This document shows, one piece after another, positions 9,656 through 16,661 of a DNA stretch of 42,668 bases. A program made the translations under genes and the position numbers. The notes below the pieces were generated by a model. That model had not been told where the DNA came from, made no database searches, and was given only the letters and a program-made list of their open reading frames with translations. This DNA comes from Actinomycetota bacterium (GTDB lineage Bacteria; Actinomycetota; Acidimicrobiia; Acidimicrobiales; AC-14). Where the stretch lies: the NCBI GenBank assembly GCA_005888325.1, contig VAWU01000030.1, positions 1 through 42,668 on the forward strand, in the 5' to 3' direction. Position 1 is the stretch's first letter. Each line of letters opens with the position of its first letter.

Positions 9656-10797
9656 TCCGGCTCGAACACGTGAGCAAGCGGTATCCCAACGGCCAGCTGG
9701 CCGTCGACGATCTCTCGCTCGAGGTGCCAGAAGGCGAGATCTGCGTGCTGGTCGGCCCGTCGGGATGCGGCAAGACGACCACCATGAAGATGGTCAACCG
9801 GTTGATCGAGCCCACCGGGGGGCGCATCTTCCTGGACGGCGACGACGTCACGCGCGTCGATCCGGTGAAGCTCAGACGACGCATGGGTTACGTCATCCAG
9901 CAGGTCGGGCTCTTCCCGCATCTGACGATCGCCGACAACGTGGGGACGGTGCCCCGGCTGCTGGGCTGGGACCGGACGCGCATCCGCGCCCGCGTCGACG
10001 AGCTCCTCGGGCTGGTCGGGCTCGAGCCCGAGCAGTTCCGCGACCGCTACCCGGAGCAGCTCTCCGGCGGTCAGAGTCAGCGCGTCGGGGTCGCCCGGGC
10101 GTTGGGCGCGGACCCACCGTTGCTCTTGATGGACGAGCCCTTCGGTGCCATCGACCCCATCGCGCGGGACCGTCTGCAGCGGGAGTTCATCCGCCTCCAA
10201 GGTGAGGTGCGCAAGACCATCATCTTTGTCACCCACGACATCGACGAGGCCGTGAAGCTCGGCGACCGGATCGCGATCCTGCGGCAGGGCGGCGTCCTCG
10301 AGCAGTACGACACGCCCGCGGAGGTGCTCGGCAACCCCGCGTCGGATTTCGTCGCCGACTTCGTCGGCGCGGATCGCGGCCTCAAGCGGCTCAACGTGAC
10401 CGGCATCGAGGTCGCCGAGCTCGCGAAGCCTCCCGTCGTCGCGTTGGACGCGTCCCTCGACGAGGCGCGCCGGGCGATGGACGCGGACGCCGCACCCTGG
10501 GCCATCGTCCTCGACGCCGAAGGCGACCTGCACGGCTACCTCAACCGCGCACGAGCCAACGGCGACGGCCGCGTCGGCGACCTGGCCCAGCGGATGGAGG
10601 CGTGGGTGGGCACCGACGCGACGTTGAAGGACGCGCTGTCCGTGATGCTGCTGCACGACGCCGGATGGGTCGCGGTGCTCGAGGGAGGACGCTTCCTCGG
10701 CGTGCTGACCCCCGACTCGTTGCACGCGGCGATGCGCCACTCGATGGGCCACGAAGCGATCGAACACGAAGTCACGGGGCGCGGAGTCGAGCCGTGA
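9652..10797 (+). CDS. Osmoprotectant ABC transporter ATPase with CBS domains (OpuCA/ProV-like)
   Basis: 381 residues. The N-terminal nucleotide-binding domain has Walker A GPSGCGKTT, the Q-loop (IQQVGLFPHLT), signature LSGGQSQRVGVARAL, Walker B LLLMDEPFGAID and the switch His (VTHDIDEA). The last ~125 residues form two CBS-like repeats (VVALDASLDEARRAMDADAA... and ...DATLKDALSVMLLHDAGWVAVLEGGRFLGVLTPDSL). In OpuA-type importers such repeats sense ionic strength, so osmotic gating is plausible. It overlaps both flanking permease genes by 4 bp. Confidence 0.94.
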   Translation: MIRLEHVSKRYPNGQLAVDDLSLEVPEGEICVLVGPSGCGKTTTMKMVNRLIEPTGGRIFLDGDDVTRVDPVKLRRRMGYVIQQVGLFPHLTIADNVGTVPRLLGWDRTRIRARVDELLGLVGLEPEQFRDRYPEQLSGGQSQRVGVARALGADPPLLLMDEPFGAIDPIARDRLQREFIRLQGEVRKTIIFVTHDIDEAVKLGDRIAILRQGGVLEQYDTPAEVLGNPASDFVADFVGADRGLKRLNVTGIEVAELAKPPVVALDASLDEARRAMDADAAPWAIVLDAEGDLHGYLNRARANGDGRVGDLAQRMEAWVGTDATLKDALSVMLLHDAGWVAVLEGGRFLGVLTPDSLHAAMRHSMGHEAIEHEVTGRGVEP

Positions 10798-11531
10798 GGC
10801 GTGGTGGCTGGCGTCTGGCGGTCACACCGGTCCTGCTCCTCGTCGTGACCGGAGCGATCCTCTGGTGGGTGAACCACGGCCGGCTCGATTCCGGCGAGAG
10901 CGCGGTGCTCAGCACCGCCAACCTGCGCGCCCGGGCGTGGGAGAACCTGCAGATGAGCGCGGTGTCGACCGCGCTCGCGACGTTGGTCGCGGTGCCGTTG
11001 GGCATCGTCATGTCCCGCCGGGCGCTCCGGCGGGCCGGCACCCCGATCCTGTTCGTCGCCAACATCGGCCAGACGGTGCCGACGGTCGCCGTGCTCGCGC
11101 TGATGCTCACCGTGACCGGGCTCGGCTTCCGGACCGCCGTCTTCGCGCTGTGGATCTATTCCTTGCTCCCCATCCTGCAGAACACCCTCGTGGGCCTGCG
11201 CGGTGTCGACCCCGCGACGGTCGAGGCGGCGCGCGGCATGGGCATGGGGTCGGCGGGCACCCTGTGGCGGATCGAGCTGCCTCTCGCGATGCCGGTGATG
11301 ATCGCAGGCATCCGCACGGCTGCGGTCGTGAACGTGGGAACTGCCGCGCTCGGCACATTCATCGGGGCGGGAGGCCTGGGCGCGATCATCGAGATCGGCA
11401 TCAACAACCAGCGCGACCACCTGCTATATGTCGGCGCCGGGCTCACCGCGATGCTGGCGCTGGCCGCCGACTGGGCGGTGGGCCTCCTCGGCGTGCTGAT
11501 CTCGCCTCGCCACACCCAGGCGACCGGCTAG
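10794..11531 (+). CDS. Osmoprotectant ABC transporter permease (second subunit)
   Basis: 245 residues. An N-terminal membrane helix (about residues 8-24) and a short extracytoplasmic stretch precede the core permease. The EAA loop is TVEAARGMGMGSAGTLWRIELPLAMPVM, followed by GAGGLGAIIEIGI. It is paralogous to the first permease, so the importer is a heterodimeric-permease system. The GTG start at 10794 overlaps the ATPase stop; the in-frame upstream extension lies within the ATPase gene and is discounted. Confidence 0.9.
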   Translation: MRRGGWRLAVTPVLLLVVTGAILWWVNHGRLDSGESAVLSTANLRARAWENLQMSAVSTALATLVAVPLGIVMSRRALRRAGTPILFVANIGQTVPTVAVLALMLTVTGLGFRTAVFALWIYSLLPILQNTLVGLRGVDPATVEAARGMGMGSAGTLWRIELPLAMPVMIAGIRTAAVVNVGTAALGTFIGAGGLGAIIEIGINNQRDHLLYVGAGLTAMLALAADWAVGLLGVLISPRHTQATG

Positions 11532-11549
11532 GCCGATAGCGTCTGGCGG

Positions 11550-12080
11550 GTGGAGCTGACCGCCGTCGACGACCTCTTCGACCTGTTGGACACGAGCGTG
11601 GCGCACGACGACTGCGAGGCGGTCGACCTGCTGGCTCACGCGCTGCAGTGCGCGCACCTGCTCTCGCAGGAGGCGCCCGACGACCTCGAGCTGCAGGTCG
11701 CCGGGCTCGTGCACGACGTGTACCACGCCGTCGACCCGGGCGCGGATGCCAGCCACGACCGCGAGGGGGCGCGGCTGGTCGCGCCGCTGCTGGGCGGGCG
11801 CGTCGCCCGGCTGGTCGGCGGCCATGTCGCGGCCAAGCGCTATCTCGTCAGCACCGACCCCGCCTACCGTCACGCGCTGAGCGGGCGGAGCGTGGAGACG
11901 CTCGCCCGTCAGGGCGGCGAGCTCGACGAAGCCGCGCGGCGCGCCTTCGACGAGTCATCCGACCGCGATGCGCTGCTCGCGTTGCGGCGCGCCGACGACT
12001 GCGCCAAGGTGCCGGGCGCGGTCGTGCCCGGCATCGGGCACTGGCGGCCGGTCGTCGAGCAACTGGTGTCGGCCGGCTGA
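11550..12080 (+). CDS. HD-domain protein, PhnZ/MIOX-like diiron oxygenase family (putative)
   Basis: 176 residues with an HD-domain metal-site pattern: H30/H36, then H55-D56 in VAGLVHDVYH, H69, H82 in GHVAAKRYL and D139/D140 in RRADDCAKVPG. The block HVAAKRYLxxxDPAY..LS..SV..L..QGG plus the late RR-x-DD-x-AKVPG is the arrangement I know from PhnZ/TmpB-type mixed-valent diiron oxygenases, which cleave C-P bonds or hydroxylate aminophosphonates. Phosphohydrolase activity is the alternative. The start is GTG 11550. It lies 18 bp after the osmoprotectant permease and overlaps dapD (TGATG), so it is in the same transcription unit. Its substrate is unknown. Confidence 0.72.
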   Translation: MELTAVDDLFDLLDTSVAHDDCEAVDLLAHALQCAHLLSQEAPDDLELQVAGLVHDVYHAVDPGADASHDREGARLVAPLLGGRVARLVGGHVAAKRYLVSTDPAYRHALSGRSVETLARQGGELDEAARRAFDESSDRDALLALRRADDCAKVPGAVVPGIGHWRPVVEQLVSAG

Positions 12081-12895
12081 TGGCCGACCTCGAAGCCCAG
12101 ATCGACGAGCTGTGGGAGCGCCGGGCGGATGTGGCGGCGGGCGACCGCGACGCGTTCGCCGTCGTACGGGCGGCCATCGACCTGCTCGACCGCGGTGACG
12201 CACGCGTGGCCGAGGTCGACGCGGCCGGCGCCGTCGTCGTGCACCAGTGGCTGAAGCAGGCGATCCTCCTGCTCTTCAAGCTGTCGGCCATCGAGACGCT
12301 CGAGGTCGGGCCGTTCGAGTTCGCCGACAAGATCCCGCTGAAGAAGGACTACGCGGCGTCCGGCGTGCGTGTCGTCCCCGGGGCATCGGCGCGCTGGGGC
12401 TCGTTCCTCGGGCGCGGCGTGGTGATGATGCCGAGCTACGTCAACATCGGGGCGCGGGTCGGGGACAACACCATGGTCGACACCTGGGCGACGGTCGGGT
12501 CGTGCGCCCAGATCGGCGCCAACGTCCACCTCTCGGGGGGTGTCGGCATCGGTGGCGTGCTCGAGCCCCCGCAGGCGGCGCCCGTGATCGTGGAGGACGA
12601 CTGCCTCATCGGTAGCCGGTGCATGGTGACGCAGGGGGCGCGCCTGCGACGTGGCGCGGTGTTGGGCGAAGGCGTGATCCTGAACCCCGGCATCCCGGTG
12701 GTCGACGCCGAGACCGGCGAGGAGGTCGGTCGCGGCGACGTGCCCCCCTGGTCGATCGCGGTCCAGGCCCAGCGGCGCCGTCAGTTCGCCGGCGGTGAGT
12801 TCTGGCTGCCCTGCGCCCTCGTCGTGCGTCATTACGAGCCGGGCGAGCGCGAGCACCTCAACGATGTCCTGCGCGAGCACGGCGTGACCACGTGA
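12080..12895 (+). CDS. dapD: Tetrahydrodipicolinate N-succinyltransferase, proteobacterial-type
   Basis: 271 residues. Transfers succinyl from succinyl-CoA to tetrahydrodipicolinate in the succinylase route to diaminopimelate. The N-terminal helical domain has VVHQWLKQAILLLFKL. The left-handed beta-helix core has the very conserved MPSYVNIGA, TMVDTWATVGSCAQIG and NVHLSGGVGIGGVLEP strings. These strings, and the length, match the E. coli-type enzyme rather than the ~317-residue mycobacterial DapD. ATG 12080 overlaps the HD gene's stop, and its stop overlaps the dapE GTG start. Confidence 0.95.
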   Translation: MADLEAQIDELWERRADVAAGDRDAFAVVRAAIDLLDRGDARVAEVDAAGAVVVHQWLKQAILLLFKLSAIETLEVGPFEFADKIPLKKDYAASGVRVVPGASARWGSFLGRGVVMMPSYVNIGARVGDNTMVDTWATVGSCAQIGANVHLSGGVGIGGVLEPPQAAPVIVEDDCLIGSRCMVTQGARLRRGAVLGEGVILNPGIPVVDAETGEEVGRGDVPPWSIAVQAQRRRQFAGGEFWLPCALVVRHYEPGEREHLNDVLREHGVTT

Positions 12896-13944
12896 CCGAC
12901 CTGCTGGCGTTCACGGCCGAGCTCGTCGACATCCCGTCGGTGAGCCATGACGAGCGGGCCATCACCGATCACCTCGAGCAGCTGCTGCGCGCGGTGCCGT
13001 GGCTCGAGGTGGAGCGGGTGGGCGAGAACGTGGCGGCGCGCACCGCGCTCGGGCGGCCACAGCGACTGGTGCTGGCCGGCCACACCGACACGGTGCCGGT
13101 CAACGGCAACGACCGGGCGCGCATCGAGGGCGACGTGCTGCACGGGCTGGGGTCGTGCGACATGAAGTCGGGCGTGGCCGTGCTGGCCGAGCTGGCCCGC
13201 ACGGTGAGCGCGCCGGCCGTCGACGTGACCTACATCTTCTACGAGTGCGAGGAGGTGGAAGCGCGCTTCAACGGGATCAACCGCCTCTTCGCCGAGCGCC
13301 CCGACCTCGTTGCCGCGGACGCCGCCGTGCTGGCCGAGCCCACGGGCGCGCGCATCGAGGCGGGCTGCCAGGGCACGCTGCGCGTCGAGGTCCGGGTCGA
13401 CGGCGAGCGGGCGCACACTGCACGCGCCTGGCTCGGGCGCAACGCCATCCACCGTCTCGGCGAGGTGCTGGTGCGCGTGTCGGCCTACGAGCCGCGCCGC
13501 GTGGTCATCGACGGGTGCGAGTTCCGCGAGGGCCTGCAGGCCGTGCGCGTGGAGGGTGGCGTGGCCGGCAACGTCGTGCCCGACCGGGCCGTCGTCTGGC
13601 TCAACCATCGCTTCGCTCCCGACCGCACACCCGACGAGGCCGTGGCCCACGTGCGCTCGGTCGTGGGCGACGTCGACGGCTTCGAGGTCGTCGACCTGGC
13701 TGCGCCCGCCCCGCCTGCGCTGGGTCACCCGTTGCTGGCGGCGCTGGTGATGCGGACGGGTCAGGCGCCGCGCGCCAAGCTGGGCTGGACCGACGTGTCG
13801 CGCTTCGCCGCCCACGGCATCCCCGCCACGAACTTCGGGCCGGGTGACCCCAACGTGGCCCACACCGCGGCCGAGCACGTCACGCGCGCCGACCTGGAGG
13901 CCGTGCACGCGGGACTACGCGCGCTGCTCGAGCAGGGCGCGTAG
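12892..13944 (+). CDS. dapE: Succinyl-diaminopimelate desuccinylase
   Basis: 350-residue M20 metallopeptidase. Removes succinate from N-succinyl-LL-diaminopimelate to give LL-DAP, the substrate for DapF. Metal and catalytic residues are visible: GHTDTVP (H64, D66), GSCDMKSG (bridging Asp90), and CEEVE (E120, E121 as base and ligand). The dimerisation-domain RAHTARAWLGRNAIHR segment and the final AHTAAEHV His are also present. The length matches actinobacterial DapE. GTG start in a GTGA overlap with dapD. Confidence 0.95.
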   Translation: MTDLLAFTAELVDIPSVSHDERAITDHLEQLLRAVPWLEVERVGENVAARTALGRPQRLVLAGHTDTVPVNGNDRARIEGDVLHGLGSCDMKSGVAVLAELARTVSAPAVDVTYIFYECEEVEARFNGINRLFAERPDLVAADAAVLAEPTGARIEAGCQGTLRVEVRVDGERAHTARAWLGRNAIHRLGEVLVRVSAYEPRRVVIDGCEFREGLQAVRVEGGVAGNVVPDRAVVWLNHRFAPDRTPDEAVAHVRSVVGDVDGFEVVDLAAPAPPALGHPLLAALVMRTGQAPRAKLGWTDVSRFAAHGIPATNFGPGDPNVAHTAAEHVTRADLEAVHAGLRALLEQGA

Positions 13945-13945
13945 C

Positions 13946-13964
13946 CGCGCCTGTCAGAGGCGCG
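13946..13964. terminator. Bidirectional terminator-like hairpin between dapE and lexA
   Basis: Perfect 7-bp stem CGCGCCT / AGGCGCG with a 5-nt loop (GTCAG), placed between two convergent genes. There is no U-tract, as is common in high-GC actinobacteria. Confidence 0.6.
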
Positions 13965-13968
13965 CAGC

Positions 13969-14652
13969 TCAGAGGCGGCGCAGCACGGTGACGACCTTGC
14001 CGTAGACGTGCACGTCGGCGTGCGCGAACTCCATCGGCTTGAGGCGCTTGTTGGCGGGCAGGAGCACGATCTTGGCGCCCTTGCGCGTGAAGGTCTTGAC
14101 CGTGGCCTCGTCACCCGGGATGCCGGCGACGACCACGTCGCCCTTCGCCGGCTCGCGGTCGAGCGTGCGCGCCACGACGTAGTCGCCGTCGAGGATGCCG
14201 GCCTCGATCATCGAGTCGCCCCGGACGCGCAGCATGAAGAGCTGCCCGTCGCCGGTGAAGTCGAGCGGCAGCGGGAGGAGCTCCTCGACGTTCTCCTGCG
14301 CGAGCACGTCGGTGCCCGCGGCCACGTCGCCCACGAGGGGGACGTGCGTGGTCGGCCGGCGTTGGAGGGCGGCGCCGGACAGCGGGTCCCACCTGACCTC
14401 GATGGCACGGGGCTTGCTCGGGTCGCGGCGCAGGAGGCCGAGACGCTGGAGCGTGTTGAGGTGGGCGTGGACGGTGGAGGTCGAGGTCAGGCCCACGGCC
14501 TCGCCGATCTCACGCACCGACGGCGGGAAGCCCCGCTCCTGCATCTGGCTCGCGATGAACTCGAGGATCGCCAGCTGGCGGGCGGTGGGGGCACCCTCGG
14601 CCCGGTTGTCCGGTCTGCTCTCCGGTCGGCTCCCCGGTCGGCGGTCAGGCAC
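13969..14652 (-). CDS. lexA: LexA repressor
   Basis: 227 residues. The N-terminal winged helix-turn-helix (about 22-85; PSVREIGEAVGLTSTSTVHAHL is the recognition region) binds SOS boxes. The C-terminal S24 self-cleavage domain has scissile Ala112-Gly113 in DVAAGTD, Ser147 in RGDSM and Lys186 in EATVKTF. The start is GTG at 14650-14652 because AAGGAGAGG lies 6 nt upstream; the open frame beyond it is promoter. It presumably controls recA, the DUF222-like gene, itself and the divergent LysM gene, all of which have matching boxes here. Confidence 0.97.
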   Translation of the reverse strand: MPDRRPGSRPESRPDNRAEGAPTARQLAILEFIASQMQERGFPPSVREIGEAVGLTSTSTVHAHLNTLQRLGLLRRDPSKPRAIEVRWDPLSGAALQRRPTTHVPLVGDVAAGTDVLAQENVEELLPLPLDFTGDGQLFMLRVRGDSMIEAGILDGDYVVARTLDREPAKGDVVVAGIPGDEATVKTFTRKGAKIVLLPANKRLKPMEFAHADVHVYGKVVTVLRRL

Positions 14653-14709
14653 GCGACACCTCTCCTTCTCGAACGTTCGGCGCCGGAGTCGGCGACCCCG
14701 AGCGCCCGA

Positions 14710-14725
14710 TCGAACGTGTGTTCCG
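14710..14725. promoter_or_regulatory. LexA operator 1 in the lexA/LysM spacer
   Basis: TCGAAC-GTGT-GTTCCG is a near-consensus SOS box just downstream of the lexA -10. Confidence 0.8.
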
Positions 14726-14729
14726 TACG

Positions 14730-14758
14730 ACGGTAACAGCCGCGCCGGCGCGAGACAA
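14730..14758 (-). promoter_or_regulatory. lexA promoter
   Basis: On the minus strand a -35 TTGTCT (14753-14758) and a -10 TACCGT (14730-14735) have a 17-bp spacer. The strong SOS box at 14710-14725 covers the predicted start of transcription and the weak one at 14755-14770 covers the -35, consistent with autorepression. Confidence 0.6.
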
Positions 14759-14770
14759 ACACCTGTTCGG
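14755..14770. promoter_or_regulatory. Weak LexA operator 2
   Basis: ACAAAC-ACCT-GTTCGG has a good right half and a degenerate left half. It overlaps the lexA -35. It might be an accessory site or chance. Confidence 0.4.
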
Positions 14771-14777
14771 TTTCGGG

Positions 14778-14806
14778 TTGACGGGAACACACGTTCGTGG
14801 TTGAGT
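14778..14806 (+). promoter_or_regulatory. Promoter of the LysM gene
   Basis: A -35 TTGACG (14778-14783) and a weak -10 TTGAGT (14801-14806) have a 17-bp spacer. The SOS box at 14783-14798 fills the spacer and another follows at 14817-14832. Confidence 0.5.
14783..14798. promoter_or_regulatory. LexA operator 3
   Basis: GGGAAC-ACAC-GTTCGT keeps the GAAC-N4-GTTC core and lies between the -35 and -10 of the LysM gene. Confidence 0.7.
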
Positions 14807-14816
14807 GGGGGCACTG

Positions 14817-14832
14817 GCGAACACCCGTTCGA
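14817..14832. promoter_or_regulatory. LexA operator 4
   Basis: GCGAAC-ACCC-GTTCGA is one base from consensus and lies just after the LysM gene's predicted -10. Confidence 0.8.
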
Positions 14833-14887
14833 CCATCCTTTTACCTCGATCGGTCCATCTCGATCGTTCAATGGGGAGGAAGTGCCC

Positions 14888-15280
14888 ATGCCCTCCGGGA
14901 GCACCGTCGCCACCCTCTGCCCGAGCCCGCAGCGCCGTCCCCCCGGCCGGCCCGAGCTGCGGCTCGCCGGCCCGCCCCCGCCCACGTTCTGGCCGCGGCG
15001 CGTCGCCGTGCTCCTGGCCGCGCTCCTGCTCGCCGCGGGTGTCGGCCTGGTCCTGCGTGCGGCCGGCGGCTCGATCACCCACGAGCCGCCGGCCGCGCCA
15101 GCCAACCCGATCGCGGCGACCGCCGACTACGTCGTGCAACCCGGCGACACCCTCTGGTCGGTGGCCCGCCGGCTGCAACCGGAAGGCGACGTCCGACCCG
15201 TCGTCGACCGCCTCGTCGCCGAGCGCGGCTCCTCGGGCCTGGCGGTGGGCGAGGTCATCCACATCCGAGAGGCCAGCTAG
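14888..15280 (+). CDS. Membrane LysM protein, SOS-regulated (Rv2719c/ChiZ-like arrangement)
   Basis: 130 residues. A Pro/Arg-rich cytoplasmic N-terminus (~1-36) is followed by one transmembrane helix (about 38-58), a short linker and an extracytoplasmic LysM domain (about 80-127: YVVQPGDTLWSVARRL...VGEVIHI) that binds peptidoglycan. ATG 14888 has GGGGAGGA 7 nt upstream. In mycobacteria the gene divergent from lexA (Rv2719c, ChiZ) has the same TM + LysM layout, is LexA-regulated and slows cell division after damage. An equivalent checkpoint role is inferred from position, domains and SOS boxes. It also resembles generic actinobacterial LysM proteins. Confidence 0.85.
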   Translation: MPSGSTVATLCPSPQRRPPGRPELRLAGPPPPTFWPRRVAVLLAALLLAAGVGLVLRAAGGSITHEPPAAPANPIAATADYVVQPGDTLWSVARRLQPEGDVRPVVDRLVAERGSSGLAVGEVIHIREAS

Positions 15281-15290
15281 CCTCGCGGTC

Positions 15291-15863
15291 GTGGCGTTCG
15301 AGATCGCGGAGTTCGTCGATGCCTGCAAGGGGGCGTTGCGCGAGGCTCAGCCACAGCTCGCAGTGCGCGATGTCTTGGCGCGTGCGACATCGAGCCCACG
15401 CGAGCTCGAGCAGGTGTTCGCGGCGAACACCGAGGTGGGCCTGGTCCCGGTCCACACGGCACCGGATCTCACGATCCTGCACGTCGTCTGGCCGCCGGGC
15501 ATGGCGCTGTTCCCGCACGATCACCGCATGTGGGCCGCGATCGGCGTCTACCACGGCCAGGAGGACAACGCCTTCTATCGCCGCGAAGCCGACGCGATCG
15601 TCGCGTCGGGTGGACGGCAGCTCCGCGAGCAGGACGTCCTCCTGCTCGGCACCGACGTCATCCACGCGGTCACCAACCCGCGCCAGCACGCGTTCACCGC
15701 GGCGATCCACGTGTACGGGGGCGACTTCTTCGGCACGCCGAGGAGCGCGTGGACCATCGACACGCTCACCGAGCACGCGTTCGACCCCGATGAGGCGACG
15801 GAGGCGTTCCGCACCGCAGAACGGGCATGGCTCGCCCGCCGGCGCGATCCGGCCGACGCCTGA
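15291..15863 (+). CDS. Cupin-fold metal-dependent enzyme (cysteine dioxygenase-like superfamily, COG5553-like)
   Basis: 190 residues. The cupin motif 1 region is MALFPHDHRMWAAIGVYHGQEDNAFY, with clustered His residues and a Glu suitable for binding iron. A second motif around DVIHAVTNPRQHAFTAAIHVYGG supplies another His. This pattern fits the family of predicted double-stranded beta-helix, cysteine-dioxygenase-like enzymes. Substrate unknown. The start is GTG 15291, 10 bp after the LysM gene, so it may be co-transcribed and partly SOS-induced. No strong RBS is visible. Confidence 0.78.
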   Translation: MAFEIAEFVDACKGALREAQPQLAVRDVLARATSSPRELEQVFAANTEVGLVPVHTAPDLTILHVVWPPGMALFPHDHRMWAAIGVYHGQEDNAFYRREADAIVASGGRQLREQDVLLLGTDVIHAVTNPRQHAFTAAIHVYGGDFFGTPRSAWTIDTLTEHAFDPDEATEAFRTAERAWLARRRDPADA

Positions 15864-15932
15864 CCCGGTACCCACCACGGCAGCCGGCCACGGGTCGCGC
15901 CCACCGGAGGCGCCGGCGGTAGTTTCTCCTCC

Positions 15933-16409
15933 GTGCGCTGCCCCTGGTGCGCGGGCCTCGACGACAAGGTCGTCGACTCGCGCCTCGCCGACGAAGGCGG
16001 CGCCATCCGTCGCCGGCGCGAGTGCCTCGCATGCGAACGTCGGTTCACGACCTACGAGCGGGTCGAGGAGGTGTCGCTGCTCGTCGTCAAGCGTTCGGGC
16101 GAGCGCGAGCCCTTCCAGCGGGCCAAGGTGGTGGCCGGCATCCGGGCCGCCACCAAGAACCGCCCCGTGTCCGACGAGGCGATCGACGCCGTGGCCGTGG
16201 CGGTCGAAGAGGCGGTGCGGCTCCTCGGGCCTGCGCCAACGAGCCACCAGATCGGCCTGGCGACGCTCGAGCGGCTCCGGCACCTCGACGACGTCGCCTA
16301 CCTGCGTTTCGCCAGCGTCTACAAGGGCTTCGAGGAGGTCGGCGACTTCGAGCGCGAGGCGGGCCTGCTGGCGGACGGCGGTGGCGTCGACGACGGCCCC
16401 GGCTCGTGA
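15933..16409 (+). CDS. nrdR: NrdR, ribonucleotide reductase transcriptional repressor
   Basis: 158 residues. An N-terminal zinc ribbon has C3-x2-C6 and C31-x2-C34, with the diagnostic VVDSRLADEGGAIRRRRECLAC and RRFTTYERVE. An ATP-cone domain follows (about 48-138) and senses ATP/dATP. It represses nrd genes through paired NrdR boxes. GTG 15933 is the start. It lies directly upstream of nrdJ, whose leader carries two such boxes. The C-terminal tail beyond the cone is short and acidic/Gly-rich. Confidence 0.97.
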   Translation: MRCPWCAGLDDKVVDSRLADEGGAIRRRRECLACERRFTTYERVEEVSLLVVKRSGEREPFQRAKVVAGIRAATKNRPVSDEAIDAVAVAVEEAVRLLGPAPTSHQIGLATLERLRHLDDVAYLRFASVYKGFEEVGDFEREAGLLADGGGVDDGPGS

Positions 16410-16445
16410 GTCGAATCACGACTGCAAACCTTCGCGAACACGGTT

Positions 16446-16470
16446 TGACCAGCGGATTCACCGCTGGTCA
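16446..16470. terminator. Perfect inverted repeat between nrdR and nrdJ
   Basis: Arms TGACCAGCGG (16446-16455) and CCGCTGGTCA (16461-16470) flank a 5-nt loop (ATTCA). The 10-bp perfect stem lies 36 bp after the nrdR stop and ends 4 bp before the nrdJ -35. It is best read as a terminator for nrdR, or alternatively a regulator site. Confidence 0.6.
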
Positions 16471-16474
16471 TCGG

Positions 16475-16504
16475 TTGACGGGCACGTAATTACGGTGCTG
16501 TAAT
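16475..16504 (+). promoter_or_regulatory. nrdJ promoter
   Basis: A -35 TTGACG (16475-16480), an 18-bp spacer and a -10 TGTAAT (16499-16504) are strong by actinobacterial standards. The predicted start of transcription falls in the first NrdR box. Confidence 0.65.
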
Positions 16505-16505
16505 T

Positions 16506-16521
16506 GGCCCGCATCTCGTGG
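16506..16521. promoter_or_regulatory. NrdR box 1 (degenerate)
   Basis: GGCCCGCATCTCGTGG matches the right half of box 2 (CATCTnGTGG) but has a poor left half. It begins 32 bp before box 2 (16-bp spacer), which is the usual three-turn NrdR pair spacing. Confidence 0.5.
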
Positions 16522-16537
16522 CTCGACCCCTGAGTGC

Positions 16538-16553
16538 CCACTACATCTTGTGG
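16538..16553. promoter_or_regulatory. NrdR box 2
   Basis: CCACTACATCTTGTGG is a near-palindromic 16-mer of the NrdR type (CCAC-A-AT-T-GTGG core) in the nrdJ leader, about 110 bp before the start codon. Confidence 0.75.
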
Positions 16554-16661
16554 TTCAGGCAAGGTGGGCAGGCCAAGCAAGGTACGACAGGCACGGCAGG
16601 AACAGGAAGCGCCACTCCCCATCCCGACCGAGATCCGAACCCAGTGGAGGCAGCAAGTCTC

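Noticed and set aside
14668-14682. TCGAACGTTCGG near the lexA start as a fifth SOS box
   Set aside because: The half-sites lack the 4-bp spacer. It could only be a half-site overlap.
16518-16661. Upstream start of NrdJ
   Set aside because: The extra residues overlap the second NrdR box and have no family similarity. GGAGG precedes ATG 16662.
16410-16661. Cobalamin riboswitch ahead of nrdJ
   Set aside because: No B12-box core or suitable multi-stem structure seen. NrdR boxes explain regulation.
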